This document shows, piece after piece, positions 25,793-34,261 of a stretch of 64,000 nucleotides of DNA. Numbering within the stretch: position 1 is the stretch's first letter; every line of letters starts with the position of its first letter. Below the pieces are notes generated by a model. The model saw only the letters and a list, made by a program, of their open reading frames with translations. It did no database searches and was not told the origin of the DNA. The translations under genes and the position numbers were made by a program. This DNA comes from Viridibacterium sp047600765 (GTDB lineage: Bacteria; Pseudomonadota; Gammaproteobacteria; Burkholderiales; Rhodocyclaceae), in assembly GCA_047600765.1 (NCBI GenBank), contig JASGKF010000001.1, forward strand, positions 1,674,001 through 1,738,000, given 5' to 3'.

Positions 25793-26470
25793 ATGTTCGT
25801 CTTCCTGCCACTCGCTGGCGTAGTGGCCTTCTACCTGTGGCGCCGCGAGGCACGGCGAACGCGACGCAAGTTCATCGACGACTTCCAGTTTCCCGCCGCA
25901 TTGCCGCGCAAACTGCGGGCGACCTATCCTCACCTCAGCACCGCACAGGCCGAACGCACGCTGGACGCCCTGCGTGACTACTTCACCATAGTGCTGTGGG
26001 CGCCCGGACGCATGGTCTCCATGCCCAGTCAGGCTGTCAACGTGGTGTGGCACGAGCTGATCCTCGACACACGGGCCTACCAGCGCTTCTGTCAGCGCGC
26101 CTTCGGCCGCTTCCTGCACCACACCCCGGCTGAAGCCATGAGCGCGCCGACCGTGGCGCAGCAGGGCATCAAACGCGCCTGGGCCCTGAGCTGCAAGCTG
26201 GAGAACATCAACGCACGCCAACCGAACCGTCTACCCCTGCTGTTCGGCCTCGACGCGCTGCTCGCCATCCCCGACGGCTTTCGCTACAGCCTGGATTGCC
26301 GTGGCAAGGGCGCAGCAGCGGGCGATGCCGCCGCCGGCTATTGCGCCAGCGACATCGGTTGCAGTTCGGGCTGCGGAGGCTCCGGCTGTGCTGGAGACAG
26401 CAGTTCTGGTGGAGGGGATGGCGGCGGGGATGGGGGGTGCGGTGGCGGTTGTGGAGGTGGTGGAGACTGA
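25793..26470 (+). CDS. Glycine-rich domain-containing protein (GRDP-like)
   Basis: An N-terminal hydrophobic stretch (FVFLPLAGVVAFYLW) is followed by a basic region. The core holds VNVVWHELILDTRAYQRFC and FGRFLHHTP, the W-H-x-x-x-L pattern seen in glycine-rich-domain-like proteins. The C-terminus is extremely Gly/Cys-rich from about residue 175 (repeated CGG and GGG), with at least eight cysteines. From 25793 the protein is 225 aa. The longer frame from 25595 runs antisense through the membrane gene and is not believed. Function unknown; the cysteines could bind metal or form disulfides. Confidence 0.72.
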   Translation: MFVFLPLAGVVAFYLWRREARRTRRKFIDDFQFPAALPRKLRATYPHLSTAQAERTLDALRDYFTIVLWAPGRMVSMPSQAVNVVWHELILDTRAYQRFCQRAFGRFLHHTPAEAMSAPTVAQQGIKRAWALSCKLENINARQPNRLPLLFGLDALLAIPDGFRYSLDCRGKGAAAGDAAAGYCASDIGCSSGCGGSGCAGDSSSGGGDGGGDGGCGGGCGGGGD

Positions 26471-26570
26471 AGCAACACGATCACGCAATGCCCCTGCATC
26501 GCGTGAAAACCACGGCATTTCTGCTGCACTGCTCAAACACCGAAGAGTCCAGACCTGCTACAACTAACGC

Positions 26571-28100
26571 ATGCAAGAAAGTGAAATGCTGCAGAGACCC
26601 CTGCTGGAAGACTTGGTCTTCCCCCTCCTCGGGCTATTTCTTGGTGGCGTGACCTGGCTGCTGACGCGCCAGGTGTGGCTGGCACTGCCCGCCTGCACCC
26701 TCGGTGTCGCGCTGCCTCTGGGCTGGTTGCGGCGTCGTGATCGTTCGCAGGCGGTACAGGCCGACCACCTCGCAGCCAACCTGAGCAGCGAACGCAAGCA
26801 GCACGAGGCCACGCGGCAGTTCATCCAGCGCATGCTCGACGTGGTGCCCATGCCCATCTACGTCAAGGATGCCGAGAGCCGCATCATCATCGTCAATCGC
26901 GCCCAGGCCGAGCAATGGGGCCTGAAGCACGAAGATGTGATCGGCAACCAGTCCTTCAACGTCGCCACCGACCCCGAGCGGGTACGTCTGACCCACGAAG
27001 AAGATGCCCGCGTGCTCAACGGCGAGCAGGTCTACAAGGAAGAGCACACCCTCGACGGCAACCAGGGTAAGGAACAGTTCCGCATCATCGCCAAAGCCCG
27101 TTGCGAGGATTCCGACGGCCACCCCGTCATCGTCTGTGCGCGCTTCGACACCACCCACTGGCGGCAGGCGGAACGCGAGGTGCAACAGACCCTGGCCCGT
27201 GAACAACTGCTGCGCCAGCGCAACCAGGACTTCGTGCAGCGCGTCCTCGACGTGATTCCCGACCCCTTCTACATCAAGGACAAGGACGGTCGGCTGTTGA
27301 TGGTCAATGAGGCCTTTGCGCGCCAGCGCGGCCGCACGCGCGACTCCGTCATCGGCCTGCTGTCCACCGCTGTCGAACTGACGCCACAGCTGGCCGCCGA
27401 CACCAGCCGCGAAGACCAGGCCGTGCTGGATGGCGCCAGCATCAGCAAGGAGCAGCACTACCTCGACCCGCAGACCGGTGAAGACCGGTACCGCCTGATC
27501 TCCAAGCGCCCCGTCACCAACATCGACGGTCAGTCCGTCATCGTCGTCGCCCACATCAATATCACGCGCTGGAAGATCGCCGAGCGCGAACTCGAACGCC
27601 TCGCCCACGAAGACGCCCTGACCAGCCTGCCCAACCGCCGCCACTTCCTGACCGAAGCCGAGCGCCTCAGCAGCAGCGCCATGCGCCACAACACGCCGCT
27701 GTCGCTGATCATCTTCGACCTCGACCACTTCAAGCAGGTCAATGACCAGCACGGCCACGTCGTCGGTGATGTGGTGCTGCGCAAGGTCGCCGGCCGCGTG
27801 CGCAAGCAACTGCGCAGTGAAGACCTGCCATGCCGCTGGGGGGGTGAAGAGTTCGTCATCCTGCTGCCGCTGACCGATCTGGACATGGCCAGCAAGGTTG
27901 CCGAACGTCTGCGCACGGTGTTTGCGACCGAACCCGTAGAAACCAGCGCGCACGGGGCCCACGCACGCCTCAACGTCACCATCAGCGGCGGCGTCACGCT
28001 AAAACTGGCCAACGAATCCCTCGAAGAGTGCCTGGCGCGCGCCGACCAGGCGCTCTATGCCGCCAAAACCGCCGGGCGCAACCGCTTCCACGCGGTCTGA
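26571..28100 (+). CDS. Membrane PAS-PAS-GGDEF diguanylate cyclase (copy 2)
   Basis: It has the same plan as the 23521 gene, with an extra PAS domain. N-terminal hydrophobic hairpin (LVFPLLGLFLGGVTWLL and a second span), coiled coil, PAS 1 at about 80-195 (MLDVVPMPIYVKDAESR), PAS 2 at about 220-335 (VLDVIPDPFYIKDKDGR), then GGDEF with GGEEF at 424-428 and RSED five residues before it. It should make cyclic di-GMP. Its second PAS and GGDEF resemble copy 1 and its N-terminal half resembles copy 3, so these are tandem duplicates with one PAS gained or lost. Confidence 0.93.
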   Translation: MQESEMLQRPLLEDLVFPLLGLFLGGVTWLLTRQVWLALPACTLGVALPLGWLRRRDRSQAVQADHLAANLSSERKQHEATRQFIQRMLDVVPMPIYVKDAESRIIIVNRAQAEQWGLKHEDVIGNQSFNVATDPERVRLTHEEDARVLNGEQVYKEEHTLDGNQGKEQFRIIAKARCEDSDGHPVIVCARFDTTHWRQAEREVQQTLAREQLLRQRNQDFVQRVLDVIPDPFYIKDKDGRLLMVNEAFARQRGRTRDSVIGLLSTAVELTPQLAADTSREDQAVLDGASISKEQHYLDPQTGEDRYRLISKRPVTNIDGQSVIVVAHINITRWKIAERELERLAHEDALTSLPNRRHFLTEAERLSSSAMRHNTPLSLIIFDLDHFKQVNDQHGHVVGDVVLRKVAGRVRKQLRSEDLPCRWGGEEFVILLPLTDLDMASKVAERLRTVFATEPVETSAHGAHARLNVTISGGVTLKLANESLEECLARADQALYAAKTAGRNRFHAV

Positions 28101-28255
28101 TCCGTTCCTGACGGCGATTCCGCCGGCAATCTGCGCGTAACGGAGAGTTCCGTCACGTGCTGCGCCGCATCCGGGACAAGCCGGATCAAGTCTGACCCTT
28201 GCGGCGTCGTTAGACTGCGGAGACGCGAAATGGCCGCGCGGAATGGCGGCGCGGA

Positions 28256-29773
28256 ATGACAGATATGGCACGCAGATCCCCCCTGGAAGACCTGGTTTTC
28301 CCCCTTGTCGGGCTGGTGCTCGGTGCGGGCGTGTGGCTGCTGACCCGGCAGGTCTGGTTGGCGCTGCCAGTGTGTGCGCTCGGCGCCGCCCTGCCGCTGT
28401 GCTGGCGACGTCGGCGCGACGAGGTACAGCTGGATGAAGCCGTCAATCTGGCAGCGCGGCTCAGCAACGAACGCGAACAACACGAAGCCACCCGGCAGTT
28501 CATCCAGCGCCTGCTCGACGTGGTGCCCATGCCCATCTACGTCAAGGACACGCAGAGCCGCGTCATCATCGTCAATCGCGCCCAGGCCGAGCAATGGGGC
28601 CTGCCGCCCGAAACCATCATCGGCACGCCCTCGTTCGAGCTCGCCGCCTACCCCGATCTCAACCGTCTCTCCTTCAAGGAAGACCAGGAAGTACTGCAAG
28701 GCCGGCAGGTCTACAAAGAAGAGTGCACGCCCGTCGGCTACCTCGGGCAGGACGAAGAGCGCTTTCGCGTCATTGCCAAGGGGCGCTGCGAAGACCCCGA
28801 AGGCAACTACGTCATTGTCTGCGCGCGTTTCGACACCACCGACTGGCGACAGGCCGAACGCAAGGTGCAGCAGGCGCTGGAGCGCGAACAACTGCTGCGC
28901 CGACGCAACCAGGACTTCATCCAGCGCGTGCTCGACGTCATCCCCGACCCCTTCTACATCAAGGACGCCGAGGGCCTCGTCGTGCTCGCCAACGAAGCCT
29001 ACGCACGCGACCGCGGCCACACACCGCGCTCCATCGTCGGCAAGCTCGCCACGGCGGTCGCCATCAACCCCGAGCTGTCCACCGACGTCAGCAACGAGGA
29101 TGCCAGCGTGCTGGAGGGCAAGACCGTCAACAAGGAGCAGCGCCACATCGTCCCCAGCACCAGCGAAGAACGCTTCCGTCTCATCTCCAAGCGGCCCTGC
29201 AACGACATGGATGGCAAGCCCCTGATCGTCGTCGCCCACCTCGACATCACGCGCTGGAAAGTGGCCGAAAGCAAGCTCGCCCGCATGGCCCTCGAAGACG
29301 ACCTCACCGGCCTGCCCAACCGCCGCCACTTCCTGCAGGAAGCCGAGCGCCTCACCAGCAGCGCCACACGCCACGCCAGCCCGCTGTCATTGATCATCAT
29401 CGACCTCGACCACTTCAAGCAGATCAACGATGCACATGGCCACGTCGTCGGCGATGCCGTGCTCAAACTGGTTGCCGAACGCCTGCTCACCCAGCTGCGC
29501 AACGAAGACCTGCCCTGCCGCTGGGGCGGCGAAGAATTCGCCATCCTGCTGCCGATGACCGACCTCGCCATGGCCGCCACCGTCGGCGAACGCCTGCGCA
29601 GCGCCTTCGCCGACGCAGCCCTGGAAGCACAAGGCCACACGCTGCGCGTCACCCTCAGCGGCGGCATCACGCAAAAGATCGACAACGAGTCCCTCGTGGA
29701 ATGCCTGTCGCGCGCCGACAAGGCGCTCTACGCGGCGAAGAACGCGGGGCGCAATCGCTTCCTCACAGCCTGA
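28256..29773 (+). CDS. Membrane PAS-PAS-GGDEF diguanylate cyclase (copy 3)
   Basis: The N-terminal hydrophobic hairpin (LVFPLVGLVLGAGVWLL), two PAS domains (LLDVVPMPIYVKDTQSR; VLDVIPDPFYIKDAEG) and a GGDEF domain mirror the 26571 gene. GGEEF is at 424-428, the same index as in copy 2, and the inhibitory RxxD (RNED) precedes it by five residues. Differences from copy 2 cluster in the PAS domains, so the cyclases may respond to different signals while sharing output. The ribosome site before 28256 is weak, and an ATG three codons in is an alternative. Confidence 0.93.
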   Translation: MTDMARRSPLEDLVFPLVGLVLGAGVWLLTRQVWLALPVCALGAALPLCWRRRRDEVQLDEAVNLAARLSNEREQHEATRQFIQRLLDVVPMPIYVKDTQSRVIIVNRAQAEQWGLPPETIIGTPSFELAAYPDLNRLSFKEDQEVLQGRQVYKEECTPVGYLGQDEERFRVIAKGRCEDPEGNYVIVCARFDTTDWRQAERKVQQALEREQLLRRRNQDFIQRVLDVIPDPFYIKDAEGLVVLANEAYARDRGHTPRSIVGKLATAVAINPELSTDVSNEDASVLEGKTVNKEQRHIVPSTSEERFRLISKRPCNDMDGKPLIVVAHLDITRWKVAESKLARMALEDDLTGLPNRRHFLQEAERLTSSATRHASPLSLIIIDLDHFKQINDAHGHVVGDAVLKLVAERLLTQLRNEDLPCRWGGEEFAILLPMTDLAMAATVGERLRSAFADAALEAQGHTLRVTLSGGITQKIDNESLVECLSRADKALYAAKNAGRNRFLTA

Positions 29774-29862
29774 TCTGCAGGCTGTACATACCCCGCCTTC
29801 ATATCCCCGCTACGTCGCTTCGGTTATGCTCCCCGCACGATCACAACAAACGGGGACAACTC

Positions 29863-30327
29863 ATGCTGCAGGACACCGCCAGCCCTCCTGAAGTCGACGC
29901 CGTACCGACCACCCGGCCCGCACAAGGCAATCTCCTGCAAGGCGCCATCGCCGGCAGCATCTCGGCCCTAATCGGCGCCATGCTGTGGGCTGCTGTCACC
30001 GTTTTCACGGGCTACAAGATCGGCCTCATCGCTGTGGCCATTGGCTACTTCGTCGCCTTCGGCGTGCGCACGGTCGGGCAGGGCAGGGCCCCGGCCTTCG
30101 CCATCACCGGCGCTGCGCTCGCCTTCCTGGGCTGCGTGCTGGGCCAGGCACTCAGCCTCGTCGGTTTCTTCGCCCAGGAAATGCAGGCCGACTACTTCAC
30201 TACGCTGGCCAGCTTCGACTTCAGCCTTTTGCCCGGAGTGATGCAGGAAACGGCCAGCATGATGGATATCGTGTTCTATGGCATCGCCATCTACGAAGGC
30301 TGGCGGCTGTCACGCTTGCCAGACTGA
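29863..30327 (+). CDS. Small integral membrane protein, 154 aa
   Basis: After a short soluble N-terminus (MLQDTASPPEVDAVP) there are at least three strong hydrophobic segments: IAGSISALIGAMLWAAVTVF, IGLIAVAIGYFVAFGV and AFAITGAALAFLGCVLGQAL. A last weaker one lies near ETASMMDIVFYGIAIYEG. The arrangement (hydrophobic hairpin, loop, hairpin) resembles small DUF-type membrane proteins of proteobacteria. The reading frame continues from an antisense-like frame inside the cyclase gene, but the ATG at 29863 is where the membrane protein begins. Function unknown. Confidence 0.78.
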   Translation: MLQDTASPPEVDAVPTTRPAQGNLLQGAIAGSISALIGAMLWAAVTVFTGYKIGLIAVAIGYFVAFGVRTVGQGRAPAFAITGAALAFLGCVLGQALSLVGFFAQEMQADYFTTLASFDFSLLPGVMQETASMMDIVFYGIAIYEGWRLSRLPD

Positions 30328-30358
30328 GTGCATCCATCGCAAAGCGCTTGGAACACAA

Positions 30359-31063
30359 ATGATGACTACCACCGGTTTCTCGCTGTCCTGCAGGCCTGCC
30401 GTGCGGGCTTGCTCACGCAATGCCCTGAGCCTGTTTGCCTTGCTCCTGTCACTGGTTCTATCAGGATGCGCCTCGACGTCCGTCAGCGTCCCGTTCTCCG
30501 TCGAACCGCAACCCGGTCAGGGCATGCTGGCGCTGGAAGTCATGAACAACCCGCTGCAACGTGCCGGATCCGATTTCAAGTGGAAACTGCTTGGACTCAA
30601 GAATGAGCAAACGCGACAGAACTACAGCCTGCCCGCCCAGCTAAGTGCTGACGGCAAATCCTTCCTGTTCATAGGCAATCTGCCGCCCGGTGATTACCGG
30701 CTGCTCTGGTTGATCAGCGAATCCATTGACCTTGTTGTCTTCGACCGCAACGAACCTGTCCCCTTCCCCACGTTCCGCATCCGGCCAGCGCAGCTGAGCA
30801 AAGCGGACACACTGGTGGTCTTCCTCTTTGAAGATCCGATGGATTATTTCCGTCGCGGCCAGAAGCTTGTTGGTTTGACGCTCAGCGAAGACCACCTGCT
30901 GCCGAACCTTGACCAACTACTTGCCACAACCGGTGAAAAGCGACTCCCGCTCTATCCGGCCCCCTGGGTCGACAACAAGGCCTATCGCGACATGCTGGAA
31001 ATGAGCAAGCGCTGCTGGCGTAGCACGACAAACTTTCCAGCCTGCCTCGACAAGGCAAATTGA
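30359..31063 (+). CDS. Lipoprotein of unknown function, 234 aa
   Basis: The signal peptide (NALSLFALLLSLVLSGC) ends in a lipobox with the cysteine in LSGC. The mature part includes MLALEVMNNPLQRAGSDFKW, LFIGNLPPGDYRLLWLI and KADTLVVFLFEDPMDYFRRG, which reads as a beta-sandwich of the type found in periplasmic lipoproteins. The C-terminus has two cysteines (KRCWRSTTNFPACL). The start at 30359 removes an N-terminal extension overlapping the previous gene. It follows the small membrane protein by 31 bp, so the two may be co-expressed. Family not recognised. Confidence 0.78.
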   Translation: MMTTTGFSLSCRPAVRACSRNALSLFALLLSLVLSGCASTSVSVPFSVEPQPGQGMLALEVMNNPLQRAGSDFKWKLLGLKNEQTRQNYSLPAQLSADGKSFLFIGNLPPGDYRLLWLISESIDLVVFDRNEPVPFPTFRIRPAQLSKADTLVVFLFEDPMDYFRRGQKLVGLTLSEDHLLPNLDQLLATTGEKRLPLYPAPWVDNKAYRDMLEMSKRCWRSTTNFPACLDKAN

Positions 31064-31080
31064 GCGCGCTGACGACCTGC

Positions 31081-31100
31081 GTGTAGTGATCCCCCTACAC
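31081..31100. promoter_or_regulatory. Small inverted repeat upstream of the cyanate operon
   Basis: GTGTAG and CTACAC are separated by 8 nt. The pair CGACA/TGTCG lies just downstream (about 31101-31118). They lie 76-95 bp before the DJ-1-like gene that heads the operon and are candidate operator sites. No -35/-10 pair is clear. Confidence 0.35.
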
Positions 31101-31175
31101 GACAATCACGACTGTCGCGATACCGCCTGAACAGGCGCGTAGCCATCATCACCCCATCTTCACAAGGGGTGTCGC

Positions 31176-31883
31176 ATGGCACGCACAGCAGGCTTCCGTC
31201 TGGGCATTCACGTCTTCCGCGACGCGGAAGTACTCGACTACGCCACCGTAGCCGGTGTGCTGGCGATGGCGCGGCGCTTCGATCCGGAGATCGAAGTCTT
31301 CCTGCTTGCCGAGACGCTTCGCCCGGTCAGTACGCAGGCCGGCATCACCCTGCTACCCAGCTTCGCTTTCGCTGACCGGCCGGCGATGGATGCGTTGTTG
31401 CTGCCCGGTGGCAGCGGCACGCGCAGCGAGATGCACAACACCCGTCTGCACGACTTCATCCGCAGCCTGCCGGCGGACTGTCTACTCAGCAGCGTCGGTG
31501 CCGGCTCGTGGATCTTCGGCCGCATGGGCTTGCTTGATGGCTTGCCGGCAACCAATCGCAAGGAGCCGGACCGGCTTGAAGCCACGCACATCGGCAAGAC
31601 ACCCATCGACCGCCTCGCCGAGATTGCACCGGCCTGCCGCGTGAGCCGTGCGCGCGTTGTCGATGCCGGGCGTGTGATCACAGCCAGCGGCATCGCTTCG
31701 GGTCTGGAGCTCGGGCTGCACCTGCTGCGCCGTGCGGGTTACGACGAGGCCTTCGTCGCCGAGGTGGCACGCGTCATGGAGTACCAGCGCGGTTACGCGC
31801 TGTACCGCGACGACATCGAATACTTCCAGCCCGCTGCGGTGCGCAGCGTGGTGAGCCCACTCACGCCTCCCCTCACGCATTGA
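31176..31883 (+). CDS. DJ-1/PfpI-family protein lacking the nucleophile cysteine
   Basis: The fold is that of the glutamine-amidotransferase-like N-domain of GlxA-type regulators, without their AraC DNA-binding part. The motifs are DALLLPGGSGTR (72-83) and GRMGLLDGLPATNRK. The nucleophile segment, usually SVCTGA, here reads SVGAGS (106-111), so the catalytic cysteine is replaced by glycine at 108. C102 is not in the elbow position. At 235 aa it is complete. It is the first gene of a run leading into the cyanate transporter and cyanase, 16 bp before the binding-protein gene. A sensory or accessory role seems likelier than catalysis. Confidence 0.82.
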   Translation: MARTAGFRLGIHVFRDAEVLDYATVAGVLAMARRFDPEIEVFLLAETLRPVSTQAGITLLPSFAFADRPAMDALLLPGGSGTRSEMHNTRLHDFIRSLPADCLLSSVGAGSWIFGRMGLLDGLPATNRKEPDRLEATHIGKTPIDRLAEIAPACRVSRARVVDAGRVITASGIASGLELGLHLLRRAGYDEAFVAEVARVMEYQRGYALYRDDIEYFQPAAVRSVVSPLTPPLTH

Positions 31884-31899
31884 AGCGAAAGGAACTGTC

Positions 31900-33249
31900 A
31901 TGTCCATCTTCCGCAACCCCTTTGACCCGGACACAAAACTGCACAAGGGCTGCAGCTGCGGCCAGCACAGTTCGCAGGCCGACCATGATCTCGATCAGCG
32001 CGCGGCGCAGGATCGTGCCGTCGAAGGCGCCGTGATGCGTGCGCTGTTCCCGGACGATGCAACGCGCCGCAACTTCATCCGCTCGGTCGGTGCAGGCACG
32101 GCGCTGGCGGCGATCTCGACCTTCTTCCCGCTCGGTGCTGCGAAAGAAGCCTTTGCGCAAACCGGCGGCAAGCTGGAGAAGCAGAAGCTCAAGGTCGGCT
32201 TCATCCCCATCACTTGTGCGACGCCCATCATCATGGCGCACCCGCTGGGCTTCTATGCCAAGTACGGCCTCGACGTGGAAGTCATCAAGACGGCAGGTTG
32301 GGCAGTGATTCGCGACAAGGCGATGAACAAGGAATACGACGCCGCGCACATGCTGTCGCCGATGCCCATCGCCATGTCGATGGGCGTGGGCTCCAACCCC
32401 GTGCCATGGACGGTGCCGGCCATCGAGAACATCAACGGCCAGGCGATCACGCTGGCAATGAAGCACAAGGACAAGCGCGATCCCAAGCAGTGGAAGGGTT
32501 TCAAGTTCGCCGTGCCCTTCGACTACTCGATGCACAACTACCTGCTGCGCTACTACCTCGCTGAAGCTGGTCTCGATCCCGACACCGACGTGCAGATCCG
32601 CGCCGTGCCGCCGCCCGAGATGGTGGCCAACCTGCGCGCCGAGAACATCGACGGCTTCCTCGGCCCGGACCCGATGAACCAGCGCGCGGTGTACGACGGC
32701 GTGGGCTTCATCCACATCCTCTCGCGCGACATCTGGGACGGCCACCCCTGCTGTGCCTTCGGCGCGAGCAAGGAGTTCGTGACCAGCATGCCGAATACGT
32801 ATCAGGCTTTGCTGAAAGCGATCATCGACGCCACCAAGTTCGCCAGCAACCCGGCCAACCGCAAGGAGATCGCCACAGCGATTGCACCGGCGAACTACCT
32901 CAACCAGCCCGAGACGGTGATTGAGCAGATCCTCACCGGCACCTTTGCCGATGGGCTGGGTGGCGTGAAGAAGGTGCCGGACCGCCTGGAGTTCGACCCC
33001 TTCCCCTATGAGTCCTTCGCCGTGTGGATCCTCACGCAGATGAAACGCTGGGGGCAGATCAAGGGCGACGTGGATTATCACAAGATCGCCACCGACGTTT
33101 TCCTCGCCACCGATGCGGGTCGTCTCATGAAGTCGAACGGCTTCCCGGCGCCGGAGAGTACGACCAAGAAGGTGACGATCATGGGCAAGGTGTTCGACCC
33201 GGCCAAGCCCGAGGACTACCTGAAGAGTTTTGCGATCAAGCGGAGCTGA
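31900..33249 (+). CDS. ABC transporter substrate-binding protein, NrtA/CmpA family, probably cyanate
   Basis: This is the binding protein of the uptake system encoded with the following permease, ATPase and cyanase, so cyanate is the likely substrate. A twin-arginine signal TRRNFIRSVGAGTALAA lies at about residues 55-71, behind an unusually long N-region of 54 residues. That region contains a Cys-rich stretch (HKGCSCGQHSSQ). The mature domain shows KVGFIPITCATPIIMAHPLG and the NrtA-like GFLGPDPMNQRAVYDG and DGHPCCAFGA. AAAGGAA precedes the ATG. Nitrate or bicarbonate is possible by family, but the cynS linkage argues for cyanate. Confidence 0.85.
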   Translation: MSIFRNPFDPDTKLHKGCSCGQHSSQADHDLDQRAAQDRAVEGAVMRALFPDDATRRNFIRSVGAGTALAAISTFFPLGAAKEAFAQTGGKLEKQKLKVGFIPITCATPIIMAHPLGFYAKYGLDVEVIKTAGWAVIRDKAMNKEYDAAHMLSPMPIAMSMGVGSNPVPWTVPAIENINGQAITLAMKHKDKRDPKQWKGFKFAVPFDYSMHNYLLRYYLAEAGLDPDTDVQIRAVPPPEMVANLRAENIDGFLGPDPMNQRAVYDGVGFIHILSRDIWDGHPCCAFGASKEFVTSMPNTYQALLKAIIDATKFASNPANRKEIATAIAPANYLNQPETVIEQILTGTFADGLGGVKKVPDRLEFDPFPYESFAVWILTQMKRWGQIKGDVDYHKIATDVFLATDAGRLMKSNGFPAPESTTKKVTIMGKVFDPAKPEDYLKSFAIKRS

Positions 33250-33252
33250 CCC

Positions 33253-33356
33253 GTAGCCTGGATAAGCGCAGCGTAATCCGGGAGGTGCGAATGACCGCTC
33301 GATCTTGATTGAGCGATTTCCGATGTCGGATTACGCCTTCGGCTTATCCAACCTAC
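33253..33356. repeat. REP-like inverted repeat R1
   Basis: The left arm GTAGCCTGGATAAGCGCA with GCGTAATCCG, and a right arm whose complement reads GTAGGTTGGATAAGCC with GCGTAATCCG, are separated by about 45 bp. That spacer holds a small CGCTC/GAGCG hairpin. It fills the gap between the binding-protein and permease genes. It is related to R2 (35622) and R3 (62511). Confidence 0.8.
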
Positions 33357-33403
33357 GCAAGCTGCGCTCCGGGATGACGAAGAAGAATTTTTGAAGAACC
33401 ACC

Positions 33404-34246
33404 ATGAGTAAACACAAACCCTGGCTCGCGCCATTCCTCTCCGTGCTGATCCTGCTGCTGGGCCTCGCTGCCTGGCACCTCGCCACACGGCCCAAGGAAG
33501 CCGCCATCATCGTCGATCCCGAGTACGCAGCCCTCGTCGGCGGTGCAGCGGCCACCGGCGCCAAGAGCAGCTTTCCCGGTCCGGCCGATGTGGGCGCCAA
33601 GCTCTGGTCGCACATCAAGGATCCGTTCTACGACCGTGGCACCAACGACAAGGGCCTCGGCATCCAGCTCGGTTATTCGCTGATGCGCGTACTCGGCGGT
33701 TACCTGCTCGCCGCGCTGATCGCCATTCCGCTCGGCTTTGCCATCGGCATGTCGCCGCTGATCTATCGCGCGCTCGATCCCTTCATCCAGATCCTCAAGC
33801 CGATCTCGCCGCTCGCTTGGATGCCGCTGGCGCTCTACACGATCAAGGACTCGGGCATCTCGGCGATCTTCGTCATCTTCATCTGCTCGATCTGGCCGAT
33901 GCTCATCAACACCGCCTTCGGCGTGGCGAGCGTGCGGCGCGACTGGCTCAACGTGGCACGCACGCTGGAAGTCTCGCGCCTGCGCACCGCCTTCCTCGTG
34001 ATCCTGCCTGCGGCGGCGCCCACCATCATGACCGGCATGCGCATCTCCATCGGCATTGCCTGGCTGGTCATCGTCGCGGCCGAAATGCTGGTCGGCGGCA
34101 CGGGCATCGGCTACTTCGTGTGGAACGAGTGGAACAACCTCTCCATCACCAACATCTTCACCGCGATCCTCGTCATCGGTCTGGTCGGCATGCTGCTCGA
34201 CACAGCACTCGCTCGTCTGACGAAGCTCGTGAGCTATCGGGAATAA
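33404..34246 (+). CDS. ABC transporter permease, NrtB/CynB type
   Basis: This is an integral membrane subunit with about six hydrophobic segments, the first at about residues 8-26. The EAA loop reads VARTLEVSRLRTAFLVILPAAAPTIMTG, the expected contact site for the ATPase. It is typical of nitrate/sulfonate/taurine importers. At 280 aa it is full length. It is 15 bp upstream of the ATPase gene and translated from the same operon. Inner membrane; substrate inferred from cynS. Confidence 0.9.
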   Translation: MSKHKPWLAPFLSVLILLLGLAAWHLATRPKEAAIIVDPEYAALVGGAAATGAKSSFPGPADVGAKLWSHIKDPFYDRGTNDKGLGIQLGYSLMRVLGGYLLAALIAIPLGFAIGMSPLIYRALDPFIQILKPISPLAWMPLALYTIKDSGISAIFVIFICSIWPMLINTAFGVASVRRDWLNVARTLEVSRLRTAFLVILPAAAPTIMTGMRISIGIAWLVIVAAEMLVGGTGIGYFVWNEWNNLSITNIFTAILVIGLVGMLLDTALARLTKLVSYRE

Positions 34247-34261
34247 AAGGGAACCGCAACG

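Noticed and set aside
26634..27962. 442-codon minus-strand frame opposite the second diguanylate cyclase
   Set aside because: A matching antisense frame appears opposite the third cyclase, as expected when the coding genes are paralogues. No protein family is recognisable in it.
28594..29862. N-terminal extension of the small membrane protein gene into the third cyclase
   Set aside because: It is an alternative-frame read of the cyclase gene; the membrane protein begins with a sensible ATG at 29863.
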